Origin: Pseudoalteromonas sp. A601
GTDB taxonomy: Bacteria; Pseudomonadota; Gammaproteobacteria; Enterobacterales; Alteromonadaceae
DNA length: 64,000 nt
Direction: 5' to 3'
Assembly: GCF_002165575.1 (NCBI RefSeq)
Contig: NZ_MXQF01000019.1
Location: 1-64,000 of the forward strand
This document shows positions 7,774-16,763 of this stretch, piece by piece. The translations under genes and the position numbers were made by a program. The stretch's first letter is position 1. Every line of letters begins with the position of its first letter. The notes beneath the pieces were generated by a model that saw nothing but the letters and a program-made list of their open reading frames with translations, was not told where the DNA came from and ran no database searches.

Positions 7774-8661
7774 ATGCGTCAAAATTTTTTACTGGTTACA
7801 CTCTTTTTTGTTCTGTTAGGCTCAATGCATGCGAGTGCTCAAGAGTCGCGCCCAACCCCTACTGAGCAACAACAAGAGCAAGCGTTAGCGCAAGTGCAGG
7901 AGCCCATGTTTAAACCGCTTATGGAGCGTTATATACTCGATGAGCTAAAAGCCGTTCGTCAAGATCAGCAAAAACTCCGTGAAGATGTCACAAAGCAAGT
8001 GACCCATGCCCAATTAGATACCGCAGATAGAGCATTAACCTACACTACAGACACAATAAATAATGTGTTTTTTATCATCACAGCCACAGCATCGATTTTA
8101 GTATTAGTTGGTTGGAACTCATTGCGTGATGTAAAAAATAAGGTTGAAGACATTGTTAATACCCGTGTCAGCGTGATCACCAACGAATATGAAGCGCGTT
8201 TAAACACTTTTGAAGAGAAACTGCGGGAACGATCTGAGGAGATCCTAAAAAACCAAGAGAAGATCTCTGTCACTAATGAAGTTCATTCATTATGGATGCG
8301 GGCAAATTTAGAAAGTGATGTATCAAATAAAATTGAGATTTTTGATGAAATATTAAACCGCAAACCAGAAGATGTAGAGGCAATTGCTTATAAAGCCGAC
8401 GCTTTACTTGAGTTGAATGAAACAGAACAAGCAATTGAGCTGTGTAACCAAGCTTTAGATATCGATAGTGACTATGGCTATGCTTATTGGCAGCGTGCTT
8501 GTGCATATGCATTAACACATGAACATGCTGATGCGCTTGCTGATATTAAAATGGCGCTCGAATACTCACCAAACCTGCGCAATGAACTGTTACACGAAAG
8601 TGCATTTGCCAGCTTACACGACAACACCAGCTTTAATATTATCTTAGCTGGTGAAAGTTAA
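7774..8661 (+). CDS. Membrane-anchored TPR protein
   Basis: 295 residues. A signal peptide at 1-22 ends SMHASA. A charged, Gln-rich segment with coiled-coil potential follows (30-80), then a transmembrane helix at about 98-114 ('VFFIITATASILVLVGW'), then a second charged helical region. The C-terminal part holds TPR repeats ('PEDVEAIAYKADALLELNE', 'YGYAYWQRACAYALTHEHADAL'). It is probably a scaffold facing the periplasm or cytoplasm; the partner is unknown. The final bases overlap the convergent gene ending at 8658. Confidence 0.65.
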   Translation: MRQNFLLVTLFFVLLGSMHASAQESRPTPTEQQQEQALAQVQEPMFKPLMERYILDELKAVRQDQQKLREDVTKQVTHAQLDTADRALTYTTDTINNVFFIITATASILVLVGWNSLRDVKNKVEDIVNTRVSVITNEYEARLNTFEEKLRERSEEILKNQEKISVTNEVHSLWMRANLESDVSNKIEIFDEILNRKPEDVEAIAYKADALLELNETEQAIELCNQALDIDSDYGYAYWQRACAYALTHEHADALADIKMALEYSPNLRNELLHESAFASLHDNTSFNIILAGES

Positions 8662-8978
8662 CATTGTAAAAAGCTGTCAATGGCTTGGGTGAGCTGTTCG
8701 TCGAGCAGCTCTTCGAAATCATCTTTATTCGTATTGAAGTGAGCAAGATAAGCATGTGCATGTTGCTCTGACAGTAATTTTGAATTAACACTGTACTGGC
8801 GCTCAGCTTTTGACTTATCAAATCGTGGTGTGAAGTGATATTGTGCGAAGCTCGGTGCGCTAAGCTGTTGATTAGCATATTCACAGAATGCTTCTATCAT
8901 CTGCGCACCTGTAGGGCCAAGGCAGCCGGGCTCTACACGATAAAGTAAATAAAGTTTTTTATCGTCACTTAGCTGCAT
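8658..8978 (-). CDS. Small conserved-looking hypothetical protein
   Basis: 106 residues, not recognised. It is cytoplasmic with no signal or membrane segment: mixed alpha/beta at the start ('KKLYLLYRVEPGCLGPTG') and an acidic helical end. GAGGTG precedes the ATG at good distance, which supports a real gene. It converges with the TPR gene, the two stops overlapping by 4 bp. The gene at 8996-9751 lies just upstream on the same strand, 17 bp away, so the two may be co-transcribed. Confidence 0.6.
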   Translation of the reverse strand: MQLSDDKKLYLLYRVEPGCLGPTGAQMIEAFCEYANQQLSAPSFAQYHFTPRFDKSKAERQYSVNSKLLSEQHAHAYLAHFNTNKDDFEELLDEQLTQAIDSFLQC

Positions 8979-8995
8979 TGCTTCACCTCATAATC

Positions 8996-9751
8996 TTATC
9001 TAAAAAACAGTACTTTGGTTATTTTGCCATTTTCGATTTCATAGCTCGATACAAACTCAGCACGTTTATCAACCACCTTTGCATCCGTTGAACAAGTTTC
9101 TGATAGCTCATGATCAATCACAATATTGCCATATACGATGCGTTTAATTGGCGATGATTTAATACATTTTAGCTTTTTAAACATAATGCCGTAGCGAGCA
9201 ATTAGTTTTTCTTTTCCTTTAAATAATAACTCGTTAGGAAAAGCATAAAACTCAACGTTTTCATCGTACATTTTCACGAATGCTTCAATATTACGGGCAT
9301 TATACGCTTTAATTAATTGCTCGATTACTGCCAGTGACTCGCGAGATTGTTTAGCTTTAGCTTGCTGTTTTAACGTTAATGCTTGTTTGGCTTGCGCTAC
9401 CGCTTGATCAGCTTGTGCTATAGCTTGCGCTTTCTCTTGCTGTGTTTTTGGTAACTCTGCTGGTTTTGCTGCTTCGTTACCTAATACCTTGCTGGTATCA
9501 ACCACTTCAATCAAATTATCTTTATTAGGATCAACAACAATAGGCTGTGTAGGCTCGATATCAGTGGGCTCTGATTGCTCAGCTTTTTCAGGCGTTAAGG
9601 TGATCACCGCCACACTGTCTTGTGACGCAGGCGATGTCGTTTGCGTTTGCTTGCTTTGCTGTTTTTTATCAGCTTCTTTTTTCTGCTCTGCCTCGGCCGA
9701 GACTAGCTGCCAAGATAAAAGTAAACTAACTGCAAAAAGTAACGATTTCAT
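8996..9751 (-). CDS. Periplasmic protein with C-terminal NTF2/SnoaL-like domain
   Basis: 251 residues. An N-terminal signal peptide ends near 'LLSWQLVSAEA'. A long low-complexity stretch rich in Gln, Ala and Lys follows (about 20-135). The C-terminal 110 residues resemble a SnoaL/NTF2-like fold: 'VIEQLIKAYNARNIEAFVKMYDENVEF', then 'FKGKEKLIARYG', ending in 'YEIENGKITKVLFFR'. The domain forms a cone-shaped pocket in many enzymes and binding proteins; the ligand cannot be guessed here. GGAAAC precedes the ATG. Confidence 0.65.
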   Translation of the reverse strand: MKSLLFAVSLLLSWQLVSAEAEQKKEADKKQQSKQTQTTSPASQDSVAVITLTPEKAEQSEPTDIEPTQPIVVDPNKDNLIEVVDTSKVLGNEAAKPAELPKTQQEKAQAIAQADQAVAQAKQALTLKQQAKAKQSRESLAVIEQLIKAYNARNIEAFVKMYDENVEFYAFPNELLFKGKEKLIARYGIMFKKLKCIKSSPIKRIVYGNIVIDHELSETCSTDAKVVDKRAEFVSSYEIENGKITKVLFFR

Positions 9752-9831
9752 ACTGTTTCCGAGTGATTTAAGAACCGCTAAAATAGCAAAAATTATGCCT
9801 AGGGGATAGTTTTATCCTCCGATTTACGTAT

Positions 9832-10578
9832 TTACCAATATTGTTCTACCGTTATTTGTCCAGGATCTCTACGCCGGTTACGGCTGTAACCTTTATCAAT
9901 TAAAATAGCGCTGGTGTCTTTGACCATTTCAGGGTTACCACAAATCATAAATTGCGCTGTGTCTGGTGTTGGCACTAACTGGCAATGGTTAAATAAGGTT
10001 TCATTAGCAATATGCTCTGTTATTCGTCCGTGCAACCCTTGTATAGGCTGCTCACGGCTCACAACACTTACATACTGTAATTGTGGGTACTGTTGTTGTA
10101 ATCGCGTAATTTTTGTTTGGTAACTGAGGTCCGCATTTAACCGTACGCCATGTACTAATACGACCTTTTCAAACTGCTGCCATACATCGCCTTGCTCAAG
10201 TATGGATAAATAGGGGCCAATTGCAGTCCCCGTGCTCAGCATCCACAGTTGCTTACTGGCAGGTATTTCATCAAGTGTAAAAAAGCCACTGGCACGACAC
10301 TCTATCATCACCGTATCGCCAGATTTAAGCTTGGCTAATTGTTGTGATAATAAACCATCTGCCACGTTAATAAGATAAAACTCTAAATCGAGAGAGCTTG
10401 GTGCGTTTACATACGAGTAAGCACGGGCAATACGCTTGTCATCCATCATCACCGACAACTTAGTAAACTGCCCAGCTTTAAATGGCTCCACATCAGCATT
10501 TACAATTAAACTAAATAGGCTATCTGTCCACCAAACACTATCTTTAACCTTTGCTTCAACCCAGTTCGACACAACCAT
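9832..10578 (-). CDS. fpr: Ferredoxin-NADP reductase
   Basis: 248 residues, the normal length for bacterial Fpr. The FAD-binding motif RAYSYV is at 52-57, the NADP-binding 'STGTAIGPYLSIL' follows in the second domain, then 'FMICGNPEMV', and the chain ends in an aromatic residue (VEQYW) that stacks on FAD. It transfers electrons between NADPH and ferredoxin or flavodoxin and supports oxidative-stress defence and Fe-S or cofactor enzymes. AAGGAGA lies ahead of the ATG. A nine-copy heptamer array sits 60 bp upstream of its start. Confidence 0.93.
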   Translation of the reverse strand: MVVSNWVEAKVKDSVWWTDSLFSLIVNADVEPFKAGQFTKLSVMMDDKRIARAYSYVNAPSSLDLEFYLINVADGLLSQQLAKLKSGDTVMIECRASGFFTLDEIPASKQLWMLSTGTAIGPYLSILEQGDVWQQFEKVVLVHGVRLNADLSYQTKITRLQQQYPQLQYVSVVSREQPIQGLHGRITEHIANETLFNHCQLVPTPDTAQFMICGNPEMVKDTSAILIDKGYSRNRRRDPGQITVEQYW

Positions 10579-10637
10579 TCTCCTTTAGTTATTGCTTTAT
10601 ATAACAGTGGCAAAGGTAATGAGAGGTGTCAATGTTT

Positions 10638-10701
<64 letters not shown>

Positions 10702-10712
10702 ATCACAATAAA

Positions 10713-10746
10713 AGCTCATTAATTACTGTCAATAGATTAATGAGCT
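10713..10746. repeat. 11-bp inverted repeat
   Basis: AGCTCATTAAT (10713-10723) pairs with ATTAATGAGCT (10736-10746) across 12 nt. On the minus strand it is followed by TTTATTG. It may be a second, weak terminator behind deoD or a binding site for fpr regulation. Confidence 0.45.
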
Positions 10747-10823
10747 AGAATCTGCAAATGGTTTAATGATCGTTTAAAAACTGATGGCTGAAAGCTGATA
10801 GCTTACGGCTTGTTTTCATAAAA

Positions 10824-10852
10824 AAAGCCGCCTAGAGTTACTAGGCGGCTTT
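10824..10852 (-). terminator. Terminator of the deoBD operon
   Basis: AAAGCCGCCTAG (10824-10835) pairs perfectly with CTAGGCGGCTTT (10841-10852). On the minus strand the stem ends in a run of T, 80 bp past the deoD stop. Confidence 0.9.
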
Positions 10853-10931
10853 GGGAGGTTAGTCTCACTGTATTTGGGCGTGTCTCCAAACAAAGCGAAT
10901 ACGTTACCAAGGAACTTTTTACATTGTTTTA

Positions 10932-11633
10932 TTACACAGACTCTAGTGCAATTTTAACCATTTCATTGAATGTGCTTTGACGCTCTTCACTTGGCGTGGC
11001 TTCGCCAGTGATCACGTGGTCACTTACGGTAAATAAGGCCATTGCTTTTGCGCCATACTCAGCAGCAACACCATATAAGCCAGCAGTTTCCATATCAACG
11101 GCTAACATACCTAATTTATCAAGCTCTTGATAAAAGGTGTTGTCGGCTTGATAGAAGGTGTCGGTGGTAAAAACGTTACCTACTTTTGCTTTAATACCGA
11201 GCTCTTTAGCCGCATTAACGCCATTTAATAGTAGGTCAAAATCAGCAATAGCAGAGAAGTCATAACCACGTACGCGAGCACGGTTTACGTTAGAATCAGT
11301 GCTGGCACCTTGTGCGAATATAACGTCACGAATTTTTATGTCGCTGCCAATACCGCCACAGGTGCCGATACGAATAAGATTTTTAACGCCGTAGCTCACT
11401 ATCAATTCACGGGCATAAATTGACATAGATGGAATACCCATCCCAGAACCCATAATGCTGACAGGCTTACCTTTGTAGGTTCCAGTAAAGCCATACATAT
11501 TACGAACGCCAGTTACTTTTACTGCGTCATCAAGAAAGTTTTCTGCAATATATTGCGCACGTAGTGGATCACCTGGCATCAATACCGTTTGGGCAAAATC
11601 ACCGTTGTTCGCTTCGATATGCGGAGTACTCAT
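10932..11633 (-). CDS. deoD: Purine-nucleoside phosphorylase
   Basis: 233 residues, close to the usual DeoD length. The start '[33 protein letters not shown]', the central 'RIGTCGGIG' and the late '[11 protein letters not shown]' with the catalytic Asp near 205 identify the hexameric bacterial PNP. It splits purine (deoxy)ribonucleosides with phosphate into base and (deoxy)ribose-1-phosphate in the cytoplasm. It is coupled to deoB: the deoB stop and deoD start share one base (TAATG). The product feeds DeoB. Regulation is probably shared with deoB from the divergent promoter near 12.9 kb. Confidence 0.97.
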   Translation of the reverse strand: MSTPHIEANNGDFAQTVLMPGDPLRAQYIAENFLDDAVKVTGVRNMYGFTGTYKGKPVSIMGSGMGIPSMSIYARELIVSYGVKNLIRIGTCGGIGSDIKIRDVIFAQGASTDSNVNRARVRGYDFSAIADFDLLLNGVNAAKELGIKAKVGNVFTTDTFYQADNTFYQELDKLGMLAVDMETAGLYGVAAEYGAKAMALFTVSDHVITGEATPSEERQSTFNEMVKIALESV

Positions 11634-12871
11634 TATTCGTTTCCTTTTACAATTGGTGCTTTTAGCTTTGTTATAAAGCCTTCACCATAGTCAAGTGCAG
11701 GTAAGTTAAACCACTGGGCAAGGGTTTGACCTATGTCTGCAAAGCTAGCACGTTCACCAAGCGGGGTATTTTCAAGCCCAGCTCGATAAGCAAGTACAGG
11801 TACATATTCGCGGGTGTGCTCACTGCCCGGGAATGTGGGATCACAACCGTGATCCGCTGTAATAATTAGTACGTCGTCTGGCTTAAGCTGCTTAAGTATT
11901 GTTGGTAAATAATCATCAAACTCTTTAAGTGCTTTTGCATACCCTACAGGGTTGCGACGATGGCCAAACTTTTCATCAAAATCAACAAGGTTTGTAAATA
12001 TCAAACTATGATCTGGCGCTGACGCCATCACCTGTGATGTTTTTTCTAGTAAGTTTTGTAATCCTGGGGCTTTGTGCTTTTGCGTAATACCTTGGTGTGC
12101 ATAAATATCTGCAATTTTACCAATGCTTATTACTTCGCCGCCATCTTCTGCTAGCTTATCTAGCAAGGTTGGCGCTGGCGGTAACACTGAATAATCACGA
12201 CGATTACCTGTTCTGGCAAAGTCTTGATTAGTCGAACCCAAAAATGGCCGCGCAATCACTCGTCCTATGTTCATTTCATCAAGCAGCGCCCGTGTGATTT
12301 CGCAGACCTGATAAAGCTTTTCTAGACCGAAAGTTTGTTCATGCGCGGCTATTTGAAACACGCTATCAGCTGAGGTGTAACAGATTGGTTTACCTGTTTT
12401 TACATGCTCTTCACCTAGCTGTTCTAAAATGGTGGTTCCTGATGCATGGCAGTTGCCTAAAATGCCAGGAATTCCCGTACGAGCAATTAGCTCGTCAATA
12501 AATTCTTGCGGAAAACAAGGTTGTGTATTTGGGAAATAACCCCAGTCGAATAACACTGGCACACCAGCCATTTCCCAATGACCTGATGGTGTATCTTTGC
12601 CACTTGAAAGCTCTTTAGCGTAGCCCCAAGCCGCAATCGGTGTTTGACGGTCGCTAACTAGGCAAGGTTCATTACCTGCCGCTTCACATGCATCCACTAA
12701 ACCTAGTAACGATAAGTTAGGCAGAGAAAGTTTTTCGCCAGTTTTTTCTGAGTAAGCTTTTAGCAGATGGGCAAATGTATTCGCTCCGGTATCGCCAAAC
12801 TTATCAGCGTCGGGGGCTGCGCCTATGCCTAAGCTGTCTGCCATCAATATAATTGCTCTTGCCATACTCAC
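11633..12871 (-). CDS. deoB: Phosphopentomutase
   Basis: 412 residues of the alkaline-phosphatase superfamily. The metal-binding segments '[13 protein letters not shown]' near the start and '[22 protein letters not shown]' near the end are intact. It converts (deoxy)ribose-1-phosphate to the 5-phosphate, linking nucleoside breakdown to central metabolism. GAGGTGAG precedes the ATG. It is the first gene of the deoB-deoD pair; no deoC or deoA lies in the window, unlike the enterobacterial deoCABD order. It is divergent from udk, with a palindrome at 12919-12936 between them. Confidence 0.97.
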   Translation of the reverse strand: MSMARAIILMADSLGIGAAPDADKFGDTGANTFAHLLKAYSEKTGEKLSLPNLSLLGLVDACEAAGNEPCLVSDRQTPIAAWGYAKELSSGKDTPSGHWEMAGVPVLFDWGYFPNTQPCFPQEFIDELIARTGIPGILGNCHASGTTILEQLGEEHVKTGKPICYTSADSVFQIAAHEQTFGLEKLYQVCEITRALLDEMNIGRVIARPFLGSTNQDFARTGNRRDYSVLPPAPTLLDKLAEDGGEVISIGKIADIYAHQGITQKHKAPGLQNLLEKTSQVMASAPDHSLIFTNLVDFDEKFGHRRNPVGYAKALKEFDDYLPTILKQLKPDDVLIITADHGCDPTFPGSEHTREYVPVLAYRAGLENTPLGERASFADIGQTLAQWFNLPALDYGEGFITKLKAPIVKGNE

Positions 12872-12918
12872 CTCGTTTATCCAATAGAGCTACTTTATCT
12901 GTTGTTGCTTTTTACCGT

Positions 12919-12936
12919 ACAGGACATAAGTCCTGT
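12919..12936. promoter_or_regulatory. Palindrome between deoB and udk, candidate operator
   Basis: ACAGGAC (12919-12925) and GTCCTGT (12930-12936) form a perfect 7-bp inverted repeat with a 4-bp spacer, in the gap between divergent nucleoside-salvage genes. It is a plausible site for a dimeric regulator of both sides. The regulator is not in the window. Confidence 0.4.
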
Positions 12937-13057
12937 TTCATAAAACCTAAACATTATAAATTTCACATCTTAAAGCGAAGCAAGAGAGATTATTCGTGTC
13001 TTTTTTGCTATTGTGATCTACCAACAATATATACCTTCTGTGTGGATGAGAACTTTA

Positions 13058-13687
13058 GTGACACGAACAATAATAGCCATTGCTGGCGCATCTGCGTCGG
13101 GCAAATCTCTTTTTAGCCAAACTATTTATAATGAATTGGTTAATGAGCTTGAACCAGGCGCTATCGCCGTGATCGAAGAAGATGCGTATTACAAAGACCA
13201 ATCGCATCTACCGTTTGCCCATCGTACGCAAACAAACTACGACCACCCAGATGCGTTTGAACATGAATTGATGTGTGAGCATCTAACAAAATTACGCAAT
13301 GGAGAAGCAGTCGAAGTTCCAACATATGATTATGCGCAGCATACACGCAGTGATAAAACACGGCCTGTTATGCCAGCTGAAATAATTATTGTAGAAGGTA
13401 TTTTACTGCTCAGCGACAAAGCGCTAAATAAAGAATTTGATATCAAAGTGTTTATAGATACACCGCTTGATATTTGCCTAATGCGCCGTATGCAACGTGA
13501 TATGGAGCAACGAGGCAGAACATTACAGTCCGTTGTTGAACAGTATCAAGCGACAGTGAGACCAATGTTTTATCAGTTTATTGAGCCCTCAAAGCACAAT
13601 GCTGATTTAGTGGTCACACGTGGCGGCATGAATCGTGTTGCGATTGATATAATTAAAAGTAAAATAAAATATTTACTGCAAAAATAA
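13058..13687 (+). CDS. udk: Uridine/cytidine kinase
   Basis: About 209 residues. Walker A is GASASGKS; 'EEDAYYKDQSHLPFAHRTQTNYDHPDAF', 'EGILLL', 'DTPLDICLMRRMQRD' and 'VRPMFYQFIEPSK' match uridine kinases closely. It phosphorylates uridine and cytidine for pyrimidine salvage. I prefer the GTG at 13058, giving MTRTIIAIAGASASGKS like relatives, with GGATGAG upstream; ATG at 13046 would add four residues and match the E. coli length. It lies 19 bp from the following nucleoside transporter, forming an uptake-plus-trapping operon. Confidence 0.95.
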   Translation: MTRTIIAIAGASASGKSLFSQTIYNELVNELEPGAIAVIEEDAYYKDQSHLPFAHRTQTNYDHPDAFEHELMCEHLTKLRNGEAVEVPTYDYAQHTRSDKTRPVMPAEIIIVEGILLLSDKALNKEFDIKVFIDTPLDICLMRRMQRDMEQRGRTLQSVVEQYQATVRPMFYQFIEPSKHNADLVVTRGGMNRVAIDIIKSKIKYLLQK

Positions 13688-13706
13688 CAACGGGAAATAA
13701 CCAAAC

Positions 13707-14930
13707 ATGACAACATTTATGAGCTTAGTCGGCATGTGTGTGCTGCTAGGCATTGCTTTTGCGGCCTCAACCAACCGCAAAGCAATTAGTTTAAGAACGG
13801 TTGGTATTGCGTTTGCCATGCAATTTATTATTGGCGGGTTTGTACTGTTTTTTGAAGCAGGAAAAAACGCCTTAGTGAGCATGTCAAAAGCCGTATCATC
13901 GGTAATTGGTTTTGCAAATGACGGAATATCGTTTTTATTCGGTCCCCTTGCGAGCCAAGATACCTTAGGGTTTATTTTTGCGGTACAAGTTTTGCCGGTT
14001 ATTGTGTTTTTCTCTGCCCTTGTTGCAGTGCTTTACCACATTGGCATTATGGATTGGATTATAAAAATCCTCGGCGGTGGTTTACAAAAACTGTTAAAAA
14101 CATCGCGTACAGAATCGCTTTCAGCGACCGCCAATATCTTTGTTGGTCAAACTGAAGCACCGTTGATAGTAAAACCATTTATCGCAACCATGACCAAGTC
14201 TGAGTTGTTTGCAGTTATGGTTGGTGGCCTAGCTACTGTGGCAGGCTCAGTAATGGCCGGTTACGTTATTATTGGTGTAGAACTTAAGTATTTAATTGCT
14301 GCCAGCTTTATGGCTGCACCGGGTGGTTTCTTAATGGCGAAGATGATCGTGCCAGAGACCGAAACCCCAAAAGACACATTGGCTGATCTTGAAGATAATG
14401 AAGATAAGCCTGTAAATGTGATTGATGCAGCAGCATCAGGCGCTGCCAACGGCATGCATTTGGCACTCAATGTGGGTGCGATGTTACTAGCATTCGTTGC
14501 TTTAATCGCGCTGTTGAACGGTTTATTAGGTGGTATTGGTGGTTGGTTCGATTACCCGGCACTAACACTACAAGAAATTTTGGGTTATATATTTGCCCCG
14601 GTAGCCTGGTTGCTTGGCGTACCGTGGAGTGAAGCAATTATAGCCGGCAGTTTTATTGGTCAAAAGTTAGTAGTAAATGAATTTGTTGCTTACTTAGACT
14701 TTATAAATTATCGCGATACGTTAAGTGCGCACACACAAGCGATTGTCACATTCGCGTTATGTGGGTTTGCTAACTTATCATCGATAGCCATTTTACTAGG
14801 TGGATTAGGCGGTATGGCGCCTAGTCGGCGAAAGGATATCGCACGCTTAGGGCTCAGAGCAGTGTTAGCAGGATCTATGGCTAACCTGATGAGCGCCGCA
14901 ATTGCAGGTTTTTTCCTCTCGCTAGCTTAG
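13707..14930 (+). CDS. nupC: Concentrative nucleoside transporter, NupC family
   Basis: 407 residues with about nine to ten hydrophobic segments. Typical CNT phrases are '[17 protein letters not shown]', '[11 protein letters not shown]', '[32 protein letters not shown]' and '[24 protein letters not shown]'. It imports nucleosides with H+ or Na+ across the inner membrane. Placement right after udk and opposite deoBD makes this locus a complete uptake, phosphorylation and phosphorolysis unit. The specific symbol could equally be nupX or similar; the family is sure, the substrate range is not. Confidence 0.92.
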   Translation: MTTFMSLVGMCVLLGIAFAASTNRKAISLRTVGIAFAMQFIIGGFVLFFEAGKNALVSMSKAVSSVIGFANDGISFLFGPLASQDTLGFIFAVQVLPVIVFFSALVAVLYHIGIMDWIIKILGGGLQKLLKTSRTESLSATANIFVGQTEAPLIVKPFIATMTKSELFAVMVGGLATVAGSVMAGYVIIGVELKYLIAASFMAAPGGFLMAKMIVPETETPKDTLADLEDNEDKPVNVIDAAASGAANGMHLALNVGAMLLAFVALIALLNGLLGGIGGWFDYPALTLQEILGYIFAPVAWLLGVPWSEAIIAGSFIGQKLVVNEFVAYLDFINYRDTLSAHTQAIVTFALCGFANLSSIAILLGGLGGMAPSRRKDIARLGLRAVLAGSMANLMSAAIAGFFLSLA

Positions 14931-15016
14931 AAACTTTGAGATGAGCCTTAGTTGCAAAACAATAGGATAGCCCTTTAAGGGGTTAAAGAGCTATCTGACT
15001 TGAACGATACTTCACC

Positions 15017-15040
15017 AAGGGCCGCAAGGCCCTTTTATCG
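15017..15040 (+). terminator. Terminator after nupC
   Basis: AAGGGCC (15017-15023), loop GCAA, GGCCCTT (15028-15034), then TTATCGTTTT. It ends the udk-nupC transcript. A looser hairpin (GATAGC at 14966 with GCTATC at 14990) lies just before it. Confidence 0.75.
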
Positions 15041-15115
15041 TTTTAGGCCCTTCACTTTTCATTACTCTCACTTTATTACTATACTCAAAATACAACCTAA
15101 TTTTGAGGAGACTTC

Positions 15116-15835
15116 ATGCGGTCTTTAGTGTATTTACTGCTATTATTATTTATACCAGTTAGTCTCGCTCAACCCTCTGTTAAGGTTGTTACTGAGTTAT
15201 CCCCACCTAATCAAACTCGCATAAACGATAGCGTTACCGGCTACAGTACTGATATAGTTAAACTCATTTTAAATAAGGCAAGTATTAATGCTGCCATTGA
15301 GATTTACCCATGGGCACGCGCCTATAAAATGGCCCGCACTCATCCAAATACACTTATCTACAGCCTTGCACGAACAGTAAATCGTGAGCCTCTATTTCAT
15401 TGGATTGGCCCCGTAGCGAAATTTAAATTAGGCTTTGTTAAGCTCACAAAGCGCCATGATATTGTCATCAATAACTTATCACAGGCAAGGCAGTACAACG
15501 TTGCTGTACAGCGCAATGACTTAGCGTATAACGTGCTAACTAAATATGGCTTCTCAGTCGTACTAACTAGTGATATTCAAAAGTCGTATCACTTGTTATT
15601 GGCCAAAAAGGTAGATTTAATTATTGATGATGAAAATTACCTGAGTGTAATGAGTGAACAACTTGCTATTGATACAGATAAAATTAGTTTTGTTTACGCA
15701 ATTGATGAGCTAGCAGTGGCGGGATACCTAGCGGCTAATATTAATATGGATTCCGCCATGGTCAATAAATTAAAAAGCGCCTTTGAAGAAGTAAAAATAA
15801 CAGCTCAATATCATGCATTACTTAGTAGTAAATAG
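15116..15835 (+). CDS. Periplasmic solute-binding protein, family 3-like
   Basis: 239 residues with a signal peptide ending 'FIPVSLA'. The pattern 'YSTDIVKLILNKASI...EIYPWARAYKMARTHPNTLIYSLARTVNREPLFHWIGPV' is characteristic of the amino-acid-type (SBP_bac_3) group that is often found without ABC-transporter partners in marine gammaproteobacteria. The ligand is unknown. GAGGAGA sits ahead of the ATG. It converges on a second, divergent member of the same group at 15846, with only 10 bp between the stops, and neither has permease or ATPase genes nearby. Confidence 0.8.
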   Translation: MRSLVYLLLLLFIPVSLAQPSVKVVTELSPPNQTRINDSVTGYSTDIVKLILNKASINAAIEIYPWARAYKMARTHPNTLIYSLARTVNREPLFHWIGPVAKFKLGFVKLTKRHDIVINNLSQARQYNVAVQRNDLAYNVLTKYGFSVVLTSDIQKSYHLLLAKKVDLIIDDENYLSVMSEQLAIDTDKISFVYAIDELAVAGYLAANINMDSAMVNKLKSAFEEVKITAQYHALLSSK

Positions 15836-15845
15836 TTTTTTCGCT

Positions 15846-16559
15846 TTAATTATGTATATAAAGGCTTTTAAACGACTCCACTTTTCCTTCTTTTTTCATC
15901 GCTTTTAATTGTAGATTAAATTGCTCTACGATTTCCTTGGGGACCGCTTTATTAAAAGCCAAGTAATTTCCACCAAGCTTTTCAACTGGCAGCTCAACTA
16001 GTTTGACTACTTCTTTGCCGCCGTGACCAAATTGCTGCAGTTGATAATCTAAAACTAATTCAGAGCCTAAAATCAAATCTATTTTATTTTTAAAAAACAG
16101 ATTAATATATTCGTAATGATGAGCAAATTGTAATAGGTTTTTATCTGTTTCAAATCCCACTTCATAGACCAGCTGCTCATAAATATTGCCGCTTACTAAG
16201 CCTAGCGAATACGCACTAACTTGGTTTAAGTCTGTTGGATTAATATGTTTATTCGTCGCTAAACGGTAAAAAAATGTACGTGATGATACAAGTGGTCCAA
16301 CCCATTGAAATAGGTCTTCACGTTGCTCTGTACGGGCTGTAGACACAACCCCTGCAGTTGGGTTACTTTGTGCTAAATTATATGCACGCGTCCAAGGCAA
16401 TAGCTCAAATTTGCATTCTACCTTCACTCGCTGGCAAAGTGCCTGAGTTATATCGAGGTTTATTCCCTGTAATTGCCCCTTATTAGAGAAGTTATAAGGA
16501 GGAAATTGCTCGGTATAGATTGTGAGTACTGGCTTAGCGTATGCAATGTGGCTGCACAT
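15846..16559 (-). CDS. Second solute-binding protein, family 3-like, with damaged or unusual start
   Basis: 237 residues from the first in-frame ATG. It is related to the neighbour: 'TIYTEQFPPYNFSNKGQLQGINLDI', 'LLPWTRAYNLAQSNPTAGVVSTARTEQREDLFQWVGPL'. The ATG at 16559 leaves only 'MCSHIAYA' before the mature protein, too short for export. In-frame codons upstream would supply a proper signal (IRHSFACLLL), but no ATG, GTG or TTG begins them; candidate starts are ATA at 16595 or ATT at 16589. An ATG near 16601 is out of frame, suggesting either an unusual start or a frameshift. Confidence 0.75.
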   Translation of the reverse strand: MCSHIAYAKPVLTIYTEQFPPYNFSNKGQLQGINLDITQALCQRVKVECKFELLPWTRAYNLAQSNPTAGVVSTARTEQREDLFQWVGPLVSSRTFFYRLATNKHINPTDLNQVSAYSLGLVSGNIYEQLVYEVGFETDKNLLQFAHHYEYINLFFKNKIDLILGSELVLDYQLQQFGHGGKEVVKLVELPVEKLGGNYLAFNKAVPKEIVEQFNLQLKAMKKEGKVESFKSLYIHN

Positions 16560-16763
16560 TAATAATAAGCACGCAAAACTATGTCGAATAAATATAGCGC
16601 CATTCCCATCTCAGAATTAAAGATACTTAATCATAAGACACCTCGTCAAATAACTCTATAAAAACGGCACTCTTTATTTGATAGACGTCTATCGCAAGCT
16701 ACTTGCAAAACAGATTAGATATAATATAACATTACTTAAAATACCTTTTACAATTTATATTTA

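Noticed and set aside
12853-13116. 87-codon plus-strand frame between deoB and udk
   Set aside because: It crosses the divergent promoter region and overlaps both flanking genes; the translation has no family features.
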